A stretch of DNA of 20,900 nt from Arthrobacter sp. GTDB lineage: Bacteria; Actinomycetota; Actinomycetes; Actinomycetales; Micrococcaceae. Positions 14,028 to 20,832 of this stretch are shown piece by piece. The stretch lies in assembly GCA_030147325.1 (NCBI GenBank), contig JASLAA010000311.1, forward strand, positions 1 to 20,900, read 5' to 3'. Numbering within the stretch: the first letter of the stretch is position 1; each line of letters starts with the position of its first letter. Under the pieces are notes generated by a model, which did not search any database, had not been told where the DNA came from, and saw nothing but the letters and a program-made list of their open reading frames with translations. The translations under genes and the position numbers were made by a program.

Positions 14028-14777
14028 TCACCCGCCCGGCGGGAAGGGTCGAGACCCGGAACCGGACTCGGACCGCTGCCCGCACCCGGGCCCTGCGGAT
14101 GCCACCCGGCCGGCTTCCAGCCGGATGACGTGATCGGCTGCGGCGAGGGCGGCATCGTCGTGCGACACGCAGACCACGGTCGCCCCTCGGGCGCGCTCGG
14201 CGAGCAGGACGTCGGCGACGACTGCACGGGTGGCAGCATCGAGACCGGTGGTGGGCTCGTCGAGCAGGAGGATGTCGGCACGCTGCGCCAGTCCCTGCGC
14301 GAGGAAGGCGCGTTGTCGCTGTCCCCCCGAGAGCGCTGTCAACGGACGGTTCCGGTACCCGCCCAGCCCGACCAGACCGATGCACTCGTCGACGATGCCC
14401 CGATCGTCGGCGCCCAGGCGTCCGAGCAGACCGGAACGGGACCATCGCCCCATCGTGACGACATCCCGCACCGTGAGTGGCATGCGGTCGGAGACCTCGC
14501 TGCGCTGGACGACAAGAGCCCTGTGCAGGCCCGACGGGACCGACACCCTGCCCCTGCGGGGGACGAGCAGGCCGGCGAGCACTGCCAGCGCCGTCGACTT
14601 GCCGGATCCGTTCGGTCCCGCGATCACCGTCACCGCACGGGAGCGGGCGGCGAGGGAGATGCCACACAGGGCATCGACGCCGTCGTGATCGAACCAGACG
14701 TCGGAGAGCGAAAGCTCGTACGGCGCCCGAGCAGTCGGAACCAGCAGGTGAGGCGGGGACGTTCGAACCGAAGGCAT
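14028..14777 (-). CDS. aztA: Zinc ABC transporter ATP-binding protein
   Basis: A 249-residue ABC ATPase with Walker A GPNGSGKS (54-61), Q-loop Gln91, signature LSGGQ (149-153), Walker B ILLLDEP (169-175) and H-loop His206. The family (ZnuC/AztA) powers high-affinity zinc or manganese uptake. Zinc is assigned because aztB, aztC and aztD-type genes lie divergently across a Zur-like box. The ATG at 14777 follows a TAGTTT -10 by exactly 6 nt, fitting a leaderless transcript; the adjacent GGGGG is too close to act as a ribosome site. The C-terminal ~25 residues are Gly/Ser/Arg-rich and seem disordered. Having aztA divergent from the rest of the uptake genes is a layout that needs shared control, which the common box can give. 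Confidence 0.9.
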   Translation of the reverse strand: MPSVRTSPPHLLVPTARAPYELSLSDVWFDHDGVDALCGISLAARSRAVTVIAGPNGSGKSTALAVLAGLLVPRRGRVSVPSGLHRALVVQRSEVSDRMPLTVRDVVTMGRWSRSGLLGRLGADDRGIVDECIGLVGLGGYRNRPLTALSGGQRQRAFLAQGLAQRADILLLDEPTTGLDAATRAVVADVLLAERARGATVVCVSHDDAALAAADHVIRLEAGRVASAGPGCGQRSESGSGSRPFPPGG

Positions 14778-14783
14778 CCCCCG

Positions 14784-14824
14784 AAACTACCATGTTGAGA
14801 ACGATAGTCATTTAAGTCTAGGGT
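14784..14824. promoter_or_regulatory. Divergent aztA/aztB promoters
   Basis: Plus strand: TTGAGA (14795-14800), 18 nt, TAGGGT (14819-14824), then 6 nt to the GTG of aztB at 14831. Minus strand: ATGACT (14811-14806), 16 nt, TAGTTT (14789-14784), then 6 nt to the ATG of aztA at 14777. Both would give leaderless transcripts. The Zur-like box lies inside both. Confidence 0.55.
14796..14810. promoter_or_regulatory. Zur-type operator box
   Basis: TGAGAACGATAGTCA agrees at 11 of 15 positions with the Streptomyces-type Zur box TGAAAATGATTTTCA (7-1-7 dyad). It overlaps the -35 of the aztB promoter and the -35/spacer of the aztA promoter, as expected for zinc-dependent repression of uptake genes. No zur gene is in the window. 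Confidence 0.65.
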
Positions 14825-14830
14825 TCCCCT

Positions 14831-15751
14831 GTGACCCTGCTCCTCGAACCTTTCGCCACCGACTTCATGCTGCGCGCACTGCTGGGCGGCACGCTCTGTG
14901 CTGCCATCTGTGCCGTCGTCGGGACGTGGGTGGTGATCCGGGGCATGGCCTTCCTCGGCGAGGCGATGGCTCACGGCATGCTTCCCGGCGTGGCGCTGGC
15001 CACTCTGGCCGGTGTCCCCGTCATCCTCGGAGCGGCGTGCAGCGCGATCGTCATGAGCCTCGGTGTGAGCTTCCTGACCCGACGGGGACGGCTGTCCCAT
15101 GACACGAGCATCGGCCTGTTCTTCGTCGGCATGCTCGCTGCGGGCATCATCATCATCTCCCACTCACGCAGCTTCGCGACCGACGCGACGGCCATCCTCT
15201 TCGGGGACGTCCTGGCGATCGGGCCCGGCGAGCTCGGGCTGCTGGCAGGCGCCCTCGTCGTCACCGTCCTGGTCGCCGCGGCCTTCCACCGCGCCTTCGT
15301 CGCTCTCGCCTTCGACCGCAGGATCGCCCAGGTCCTCGGCCTGCGGCCACGCCTTGCCCAGGTGCTCCTCGTCGGCCTGGTGACACTGGCCGTCGTCGCC
15401 TCCTATCAGGCAGTAGGCGCGCTGCTCGTGATCGGTCTGCTCCTCGCTCCGGCCGTCGCCGCCGCTCCATGGACCTCGCGGATACCGGTCACCATGGTCC
15501 TCGCGGCACTGATCGGTGCTACGTCCGTCCTCCTCGGGCTCCTCGCATCCTGGCACTACGGCACGGCCGCCGGGGCCTCGATCGCCCTGGCCGCCATCGG
15601 GTGCGCCGCCCTGTCCACCATGGTGCGCACCCTCACCCGCTCACTCTCTGCCGACCGTCCCACCAGCCTCGCAAGCCCCGCCACGCCTGGAGTCGCCGGT
15701 CCCCAGCCGGTGTCCGCTCCGTCACAGAAAGTTCTCCGTGCCAACGCCTAA
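14831..15751 (+). CDS. aztB: Zinc ABC transporter permease
   Basis: A 306-residue ABC-3 (ZnuB/AztB) permease with about eight or nine membrane helices. Family marks include GTWVVIRGMAFLGEAMAHGM near residues 35-55, the cytoplasmic RRGRLSHDTSIGLFFVGMLA, and YQAVGALLVIGLLLAPAVAA near the C-terminal third. It carries zinc across the membrane, driven by AztA. The GTG at 14831 is chosen from the promoter layout (-10 TAGGGT ending 6 nt before) and from the family N-terminus; a weak CTAGGG is the only ribosome-like site. The stop overlaps the next start by 14 nt, so the two genes are likely co-translated. The last ~30 residues are polar and Pro/Ser-rich. Confidence 0.92.
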   Translation: MTLLLEPFATDFMLRALLGGTLCAAICAVVGTWVVIRGMAFLGEAMAHGMLPGVALATLAGVPVILGAACSAIVMSLGVSFLTRRGRLSHDTSIGLFFVGMLAAGIIIISHSRSFATDATAILFGDVLAIGPGELGLLAGALVVTVLVAAAFHRAFVALAFDRRIAQVLGLRPRLAQVLLVGLVTLAVVASYQAVGALLVIGLLLAPAVAAAPWTSRIPVTMVLAALIGATSVLLGLLASWHYGTAAGASIALAAIGCAALSTMVRTLTRSLSADRPTSLASPATPGVAGPQPVSAPSQKVLRANA

Positions 15752-17003
15752 GCTCCTGCTTCTCTCCCTTCCCCTGCTCGCCCTCACCCTTTCCTCGTGC
15801 TCCCCGACCGGATCAGCCGGCGAAGCCGTCACCGATCCTTCGACGGCTTCCAGTCCCGCGCCGGCGGCCCTCGGCGACGGCCACGGTACCGTCCAGGGAT
15901 CCACCGAGGTCGCGGAACCGCAGCTCCACCTGATGTCCCTCGACCCCGAAGGTCGGATCAGCCTGCTCGATCTTGCGGACGAGACGACCTCCGACGTCGG
16001 CGAGGTGCCGGACGTGAGTGCCACTGCAACCGACGGGCGCTACCTCTTCGCGTCGTCGGCGACTGCCGGGACGATGACGATCATCGACAGCGGCATGTGG
16101 ACGTGGGACCACGAGGACCACTTCCACTACTACCGCGGCGCCTCGAAGACCGTCGGCGCCGTCGAGGGGGAAGGCGAGGCCGTCGTCACGCCCGGCGCTT
16201 CGGCCACGGGCGTCTACTTCCCCGCGAGCGGCGAAGGCACCGTGCTCGACAACGACGCCCTCGCCACGGGTGAGCTGACGGTGCGCGCGGAGCTGTCCGC
16301 CGACCCGCACCCCGGAATGCTGGTCCCCCTCGCGGACCTCACGCTGATGACGCGCCCCGGACCCGATGGTGTCGCAGCCACCGTGCAGGCCTTCGACAGG
16401 GACGGCGTACCCGTGGACGGTGCGGAGGCGGACTGCACCGACGCCCAGGGCACCATCACCACGTCCGTGGGCGCAGTCATCGGCTGCGACGACGGCGCCC
16501 TGCTCGCCTCGCCCGACGGCGACACGGTCGCCTTCGAGCGCATCCCCTACCCGGCAGGAGTGGACGCCCCGAAGGCCACCGAGTTCCGCGCCCGGGAGGG
16601 CCGACCCACCGTCGCCGCCGTCGCGGGCGAACAGGGTGCGTGGCTGCTGGATACGCGGGAGCGCTCCTGGCAGTTCGTCCCGTCCGAGGCCGCACTGCTC
16701 CAGGTCTCCGCGGTGGACGACAAGGAGGGGCACGTCGTCGCCCTCGCCGCCGACGGGCGCATCCTCGTGCTCTCAGCCGAGACCGGCAGGATGATCGCCG
16801 CCACCGACCCGCTGCTGCCACGGACCCTCGAGGATCCGACGCTGCTGTCCGGGGTCGAGCTGACCGCCGACCAGCAGCGGGCCTACCTCAACGCCCCCGC
16901 CGAGCAGACCCTGTTCGAGATCGACTTCGCCGACGACGCCAGGATCGCCCGCACGTTCGCAACCGACACCGTCCCGGCCCACCTGGCGGAGGTGGGTCGA
17001 TGA
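15738..17003 (+). CDS. AztD-like beta-propeller lipoprotein, paralog with His-rich loop
   Basis: A 421-residue lipoprotein. The GTG at 15738 starts a signal peptide ending in LSSC (Cys21), so the protein is anchored outside the membrane. The rest is repeated beta-strand units of a propeller (LHLMSLDPEGRISLLDL, ATDGRYLFASS and others). A metal-binding-looking loop DHEDHFHYY at 124-132 carries His125, His128 and His130. AztD proteins are periplasmic zinc chaperones that load AztC; this one shares the fold and the loop but is divergent, so AztD-like is safer than AztD. It overlaps aztB by 14 nt and aztC by 4 nt (ATGA), inside the Zur-box operon. Possible roles are zinc capture or delivery to AztC. 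It is a distinct paralog of the protein at 17938, not a recent copy. Confidence 0.72.
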   Translation: MPTPKLLLLSLPLLALTLSSCSPTGSAGEAVTDPSTASSPAPAALGDGHGTVQGSTEVAEPQLHLMSLDPEGRISLLDLADETTSDVGEVPDVSATATDGRYLFASSATAGTMTIIDSGMWTWDHEDHFHYYRGASKTVGAVEGEGEAVVTPGASATGVYFPASGEGTVLDNDALATGELTVRAELSADPHPGMLVPLADLTLMTRPGPDGVAATVQAFDRDGVPVDGAEADCTDAQGTITTSVGAVIGCDDGALLASPDGDTVAFERIPYPAGVDAPKATEFRAREGRPTVAAVAGEQGAWLLDTRERSWQFVPSEAALLQVSAVDDKEGHVVALAADGRILVLSAETGRMIAATDPLLPRTLEDPTLLSGVELTADQQRAYLNAPAEQTLFEIDFADDARIARTFATDTVPAHLAEVGR

Positions 17004-17917
17004 CCGCCGGGCGCCGGTATCTCGCCCTCGTTCTCGCCTCGGCCGCCCTCGCCGGAGCGACCGGGTGCGCGGGGCCGGGGTCGGAGAAGCCCGTCATCGT
17101 CGTCACCACCAACATCCTCGGCGACGTCGTGCAGAACGTGGTGGGTGACGAGGCCGACGTGCGCGTCCTCATGCAGCCCAACGCTGACCCGCACTCCTTC
17201 GAGATCTCCGCGCAGGACGGCGCCATGATGCGCGAGGCGGACCTGATCGTGACCAACGGTCTGGGCCTGGAGGAGGGACTCCAGCGGCACATCGACAGCG
17301 CCGCCGCCGAGGAGGTGCCGATCCTCGTCGCGGGAGACACCTTCGAGCCCATCGAGTACGCCGACGGTGAGTCGGCCGGAGTGGAGGACCCCCACTTCTG
17401 GACCGACCCCGCACTGATGGTCGACGTCGTCGATGCGCTGGAGGAGAGGGTGCTGGGGATCGACGGCATCGACGCCCCGTCCGTCGGGGACGCCGCGGAT
17501 GCCTATCGCCTGTCTCTGACCGAACTCGACACCACCATGACCGACGCCTTCGCGGCCATCCCGGCGGACCGGCGGAACCTGGTGACCAACCACCACGTCT
17601 TCGGTTACCTCGCGGACCGCTACGACTTCCGCATCATCGGTGCGGTCATCCCGGGAGGCACCACCCTCGCCTCCCCCAGTGCGTCCGACCTCCGCGACCT
17701 CGTCGCGGCGATCGAGGAGGCGCGGGTCACCACCATCTTCGCCGAATCGTCCCAGCCGGACCGGCTCGTCCAGGTCCTCGCCGACGGCGCGGACCTCGAC
17801 GTCGACGTCGTGGAACTGTTCACCGAATCCCTCACCGAGCCGGGTGAGGGTGCAGACACCTACCTGACCATGATGCGCACCAATACCGAGCGCATCTCCA
17901 CCGGACTCTCTCCCTGA
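17000..17917 (+). CDS. aztC: Zinc ABC transporter substrate-binding lipoprotein
   Basis: A 305-residue ZnuA/TroA-type binding protein. Its signal peptide ends at Cys23 (ATGC). Likely metal ligands are His65 (NADPHSFE), His132 (EDPHFWTDP), one His of NHH (198-199) and Asp254 (ESSQPD). The loop between the first two ligands has no long His-rich insert, unlike ZnuA, which fits the AztC group that depends on an AztD partner. It captures zinc outside the cell and gives it to AztB. The ATG at 17000 overlaps the previous TGA (ATGA) and is preceded by GGAGGTGG. Manganese as substrate is less likely because the third ligand is His rather than Glu. The aztD gene follows 20 nt downstream. Confidence 0.92.
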   Translation: MTAGRRYLALVLASAALAGATGCAGPGSEKPVIVVTTNILGDVVQNVVGDEADVRVLMQPNADPHSFEISAQDGAMMREADLIVTNGLGLEEGLQRHIDSAAAEEVPILVAGDTFEPIEYADGESAGVEDPHFWTDPALMVDVVDALEERVLGIDGIDAPSVGDAADAYRLSLTELDTTMTDAFAAIPADRRNLVTNHHVFGYLADRYDFRIIGAVIPGGTTLASPSASDLRDLVAAIEEARVTTIFAESSQPDRLVQVLADGADLDVDVVELFTESLTEPGEGADTYLTMMRTNTERISTGLSP

Positions 17918-17937
17918 GATCCGCGAACAGAAAGAAG

Positions 17938-19194
17938 ATGATGACAGCGAATCCCCTCGCACAGCGCCCGAAGCACCTGGCGCTCGCCGCCACCGTGGCC
18001 GCCTCGGCCCTGCTCCTGACCGCCTGTGGCTCCTCGTCCGAACCGGCCTCGGAGGCCTCGGCTGCACCGGCGACCACGGCGTCGGCCGCAGCGGCGTCCC
18101 CCACCCCCCGCGTCGCCCTGACCTACGACGGCGGCATCATGGTCCTCGACGGCACCACGATGGAGCTCGAGGGTGACATGCCCATCGACGGCTTCACGCG
18201 ACTGAACCCCGCAGGGGACGGACGCCACGCCCTCGTCACCGTCCCCGAGGGCTTCCAGGTCCTCGACCTCGGCACGTGGACGGACTCCTCCGGTTCGCAG
18301 CAGACGGAACCGAAGCTCACGGACCTCATGTTCGAGGCCGACGCCGCGGGCCACGTGGTGCAGCACGGCGACAAGACCGTCCTCTACGCCGACGGCACGA
18401 GCGACACCACCATCTACACCACCGACGATCTCCTCGAGAACCCCGAAAGCCTCCCGGCGACAGAGGTCGTCGAGGGTGACGAGGCGCATCACGGCGTCTC
18501 GATCGTCCTCGAGGACGGCACCTTCCTCACAACGGTCGGCAACTCCGAGAGCCGCTCCGGCATCAGGGTGCTGGACGCCGACGGCAACGAGGTCGCCGCG
18601 AGCGACGAGTGCCCCTCCATCCACGGTGAGGGTACGGCCATGAACGAGGTCGTCGTCTTCGGCTGCAGCGATGGCGCCCTCGTCTATGACAACGGTGAGA
18701 TCACCAAGATCGACGCCCCGGACGAATTCGGCCGCATGGGCAACGCGTACGTGAGCGAGAACAGCCCCATCATCGCCGGGGACTACAAGGACGACCCCGA
18801 CCTCGAGGGCTACCTCCTGCACCAGCTCACGCTGATCGACACCGAGACCAAGACCATGGAGGTCATCGACCTGCCCGAGGGAGTCGAGTACACCTTCCGT
18901 GACGTGGCCCGCGGACCGAACGACGAGATCCTGATCCTCGCCTCGGACGGAGCCCTGCACTCCATGGACCCCGAGACCGGTGAGATCACCGACTCCCTTC
19001 CGGTCGTCGACGCCTGGGAGGGCCCGGCCGAGTGGCAGGATCCGCACCCCGCCATCAAGGTCGTCGGCGGCACGGCGTACGTGACCGACCCCGCGGCCAA
19101 GAAGCTCCACGCGGTGGACCTCGCTTCGGGAGAGATCACCTCGTCCGTCGAACTGCCGGGCGTACCCAACGAGCTCGCGGCCGTCGAAGGCTGA
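17938..19194 (+). CDS. aztD: Zinc metallochaperone AztD-type lipoprotein, His loop absent
   Basis: A 418-residue lipoprotein: lipobox LTAC with Cys30, then a Ser/Ala/Pro linker to about residue 55, then a beta-propeller. Segments such as ALTYDGGIMVLD, RLNPAGDGRHALVTVPEG, LTDLMFEADAAGHVVQHGDK, DECPSIHGEG, and the end region with AYVTDPAAKKLHAVDLASGE match the AztD family closely. AztD passes zinc directly to AztC in Paracoccus. The loop after GTW, where the upstream paralog has HEDHFH, reads TDSSGSQQTEP here (115-125) and has no His. Remaining candidate ligands include His in HVVQH, EAHHG and SIHGEG. The start could also be the next ATG at 17941, which is better spaced from AGAAAG. It is last in the operon, before a strong terminator. 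Confidence 0.85.
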   Translation: MMTANPLAQRPKHLALAATVAASALLLTACGSSSEPASEASAAPATTASAAAASPTPRVALTYDGGIMVLDGTTMELEGDMPIDGFTRLNPAGDGRHALVTVPEGFQVLDLGTWTDSSGSQQTEPKLTDLMFEADAAGHVVQHGDKTVLYADGTSDTTIYTTDDLLENPESLPATEVVEGDEAHHGVSIVLEDGTFLTTVGNSESRSGIRVLDADGNEVAASDECPSIHGEGTAMNEVVVFGCSDGALVYDNGEITKIDAPDEFGRMGNAYVSENSPIIAGDYKDDPDLEGYLLHQLTLIDTETKTMEVIDLPEGVEYTFRDVARGPNDEILILASDGALHSMDPETGEITDSLPVVDAWEGPAEWQDPHPAIKVVGGTAYVTDPAAKKLHAVDLASGEITSSVELPGVPNELAAVEG

Positions 19195-19206
19195 TCCGTC
19201 CCGACA

Positions 19207-19246
19207 GGAGGAGGGCCGGCGCCGCATGCGGTTCCGGCCCTCCTCC
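19207..19246. terminator. Long hairpin terminator between convergent genes
   Basis: Arms GGAGGAGGGCCGG (19207-19219) and CCGGCCCTCCTCC (19234-19246) are perfectly complementary. The 14-nt loop contains a further small stem CCGC-AT-GCGG. It lies 12 nt after aztD and just before the stop of the convergent DUF4031-HD gene, so it can act for both. Confidence 0.88.
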
Positions 19247-19247
19247 G

Positions 19248-20135
19248 TCAGCGCTGGACGAGCAAGGCCAGTTCCCGTGCAAGATTGCGTCCGGCACTCT
19301 CCGACCACAGGCCGCGAGCAGCGTCGCTGCGGTACAGCGGATCGAGCGCCATCAGCCGTTGCAGCACCGCGCGCCTGCCCGCGACGAAGTCGGCATCCGG
19401 GACAGATGCATATTCGCGCCGTATCGCGGTGGTGTAGCGGACGTAGTCCTCGGGTGCGGAACCGAGTACCGACAGGTCGGCGTCGCAGAGGAGCTCGCCG
19501 GCCCGGTCGCCCGGCTCCGGATCATGTCCGATCGTCAGCAGGACGAGCCGTTCGACCCCACGCACCACCGACTCGTCGACGGCACCCCGTAGCCGTTCGA
19601 CGGCGAGCGCTGCCGACCTGCGTTCATCCTCACCGGCCATGCCGTGGTGTACGGCATCGTGGAACCACGCCGCCAGCAGCACGGTGTCGCGGAGTCGGGC
19701 GTCGGACGGTTCCAGCAGTCGATCCAGGGCCTCGAGGACCGCCAGGAGATGTGTCATCGAGTGGTAGGTGCGATGCGGCTCGTTCCAGCGGTCGAGCAGT
19801 TCCTCTCCCAACGCCGCGTCGTCGGGCCGGAGCCGTTCCCAACGGGACCTGAGGGCCGCCCGCAGCCTGGGCCCGCGCCGTCGCGCCGGAACCCTGAGCC
19901 CGCTCCGGATCAGTGCCCGGACGAGGTCGGCGCCGCTGACTTCGAGCGCTCCCCGGTCCACGAGCTCGCGGTACCGCTGCGCCGGCACGTCGTAGTGGTC
20001 CTCGTCGAAGGCGCGGCGCGAGATGCCCGCGGCTACGGCGAACGCGTGGAGCTCCTCGAGCGACGCGGTCGAGACGAGATGCGAGAAGACCGTCCCGTGG
20101 GCAGGCCACGACGGCGGATCGATCAGGATGGCCAT
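19248..20135 (-). CDS. DUF4031-HD domain fusion protein
   Basis: A 295-residue soluble protein. Residues 1-80 are a DUF4031 domain (AILIDPPSWPAHGTVFSHLV, then FDEDHYDVP). Residues about 95-295 are a predicted metal-dependent HD phosphohydrolase with NEPHRTYHSMTHL (118-130), the His159-Asp160 pair in WFHDAVHHG and Asp218/Asp220 in CDADLSVLG. HD proteins of this type are thought to hydrolyse small phosphorylated compounds, but no substrate is known; DUF4031 has no known function. The ATG at 20135 begins the DUF4031 signature and follows a TAGACT -10 by 7 nt, without a ribosome site, so the transcript may be leaderless. The frame continues open to 20636, but that region overlaps lsr2 and was excluded. 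It is convergent with the zinc operon. Confidence 0.87.
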   Translation of the reverse strand: MAILIDPPSWPAHGTVFSHLVSTASLEELHAFAVAAGISRRAFDEDHYDVPAQRYRELVDRGALEVSGADLVRALIRSGLRVPARRRGPRLRAALRSRWERLRPDDAALGEELLDRWNEPHRTYHSMTHLLAVLEALDRLLEPSDARLRDTVLLAAWFHDAVHHGMAGEDERRSAALAVERLRGAVDESVVRGVERLVLLTIGHDPEPGDRAGELLCDADLSVLGSAPEDYVRYTTAIRREYASVPDADFVAGRRAVLQRLMALDPLYRSDAARGLWSESAGRNLARELALLVQR

Positions 20136-20142
20136 GACCAGC

Positions 20143-20148
20143 AGTCTA
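20143..20148 (-). promoter_or_regulatory. -10 element for the DUF4031-HD gene
   Basis: Minus-strand TAGACT (TANNNT) ends 7 nt before the ATG at 20135, with no Shine-Dalgarno sequence between; a candidate leaderless promoter. The -35 is unclear. Confidence 0.4.
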
Positions 20149-20207
20149 GGCGGGGGCTGCCAGGGGACATTAGGCCATTCTCCTCGGGATACACGGAATG
20201 AAGGAGT

Positions 20208-20311
20208 CGATATCGAGATCGCGAATTCGTCGCATTGTCCACCCGTACGCCCTCCCCCCTGTCGGCGGGACATTCCGGGATAGGCTCGACGAAATGGGGC
20301 GATGAATTCAT
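20208..20311 (+). promoter_or_regulatory. AT-richer palindromic region upstream of lsr2
   Basis: Within GC-rich surroundings, three short palindromes occur: CGATATCG (20208-20215), CGAATTCG (20222-20229) and ATGAATTCAT (20302-20311). A TANNNT-type -10 (TAGGCT, 20281-20286) lies between the second and third. Lsr2 prefers AT-rich minor grooves, so self-binding here is plausible but inferred. Confidence 0.4.
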
Positions 20312-20333
20312 TCGAACAACGCAGGAGATTCCG

Positions 20334-20669
20334 ATGGCGCAGCGAGTACAGGTAGAACTGGTCGACGACCTCAACGGCGAGGAAGCACAGGAGACAGTGC
20401 GCTTCGCCCTCGACGGGACGAATTACGAGATCGACCTGACCGAGGGCAATGCGCAAGCCCTGCGCTCGGCCCTGTCCGATTACGTGGACAAGAGCCGGAA
20501 ATCCGGTTCGGGTAAGCAGTCGGCAACGGGGCAGAAGGCGACGGCGTCGAAGTCCAAGCGCGAGGACACGCAGCAGATCCGCCAGTGGGCACAGGAGAAC
20601 GGATACAACCCGAGCTCGCGGGGCCGGATCACGCAATCGATCATCGACGCCTACAACGAGAGCCGCTGA
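20334..20669 (+). CDS. lsr2: Lsr2 family nucleoid-associated protein (H-NS-like)
   Basis: A 111-residue protein. The N-terminal dimerisation domain (1-60) begins AQRVQVELVDDLNGEEAQET, followed by a Lys/Ser/Thr-rich linker (60-80). The C-terminal DNA-binding domain (80-111) has IRQWAQENGY and the RGR motif in NPSSRGRITQSII that inserts in the minor groove of AT-rich DNA. Lsr2 silences foreign or AT-rich genes and bridges DNA in actinobacteria. The ATG at 20334 has AGGAG 6 nt upstream (20323-20327). Length and domains are normal for the family. The gene stands alone, followed by a strong hairpin. Some Arthrobacter relatives have more than one Lsr2 copy; the window shows only this one. Confidence 0.96.
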   Translation: MAQRVQVELVDDLNGEEAQETVRFALDGTNYEIDLTEGNAQALRSALSDYVDKSRKSGSGKQSATGQKATASKSKREDTQQIRQWAQENGYNPSSRGRITQSIIDAYNESR

Positions 20670-20675
20670 ATCCCC

Positions 20676-20711
20676 GCGACCCGCCGTGCGTCACGACGCA
20701 CGGCGGGTCGC
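20676..20711. terminator. Hairpin terminator after lsr2
   Basis: Perfect 15-bp arms GCGACCCGCCGTGCG (20676-20690) and CGCACGGCGGGTCGC (20697-20711) around a 6-nt loop, starting 6 nt after the lsr2 stop. No T-tract. Confidence 0.88.
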
Positions 20712-20741
20712 CGCTCGCGGCATGGACGAACCGCCGTCGGG

Positions 20742-20756
20742 CCTGTACAAAACAGG
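20742..20756. promoter_or_regulatory. Short inverted repeat upstream of the BNR-type gene
   Basis: CCTGT-ACAAA-ACAGG (5-bp arms, 5-nt centre) in a locally AT-rich patch about 75 nt upstream of the ATG at 20833. It could be an operator or chance. Confidence 0.25.
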
Positions 20757-20832
20757 TGGGGCATGAGATTCTCCGGAGTGATTCGCATCACACGCCGGCC
20801 TCGAGTCGGAGCGACGCCACCGGGGGCACACC

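Noticed and set aside
14028..19194. A manganese rather than zinc uptake system
   Set aside because: The binding protein has three His and one Asp as likely ligands, AztD-type propellers are present, and the operator resembles a Zur box, not an MntR site.
17860..19308. A 482-codon minus-strand open frame
   Set aside because: Antisense to aztD and crossing its terminator; the composition (Val/Gly/Asp/Arg/His-rich) is that of a shadow frame.
20136..20636. N-terminal extension of the DUF4031-HD protein across lsr2
   Set aside because: It is antisense to lsr2, and the DUF4031 signature begins at the ATG at 20135.
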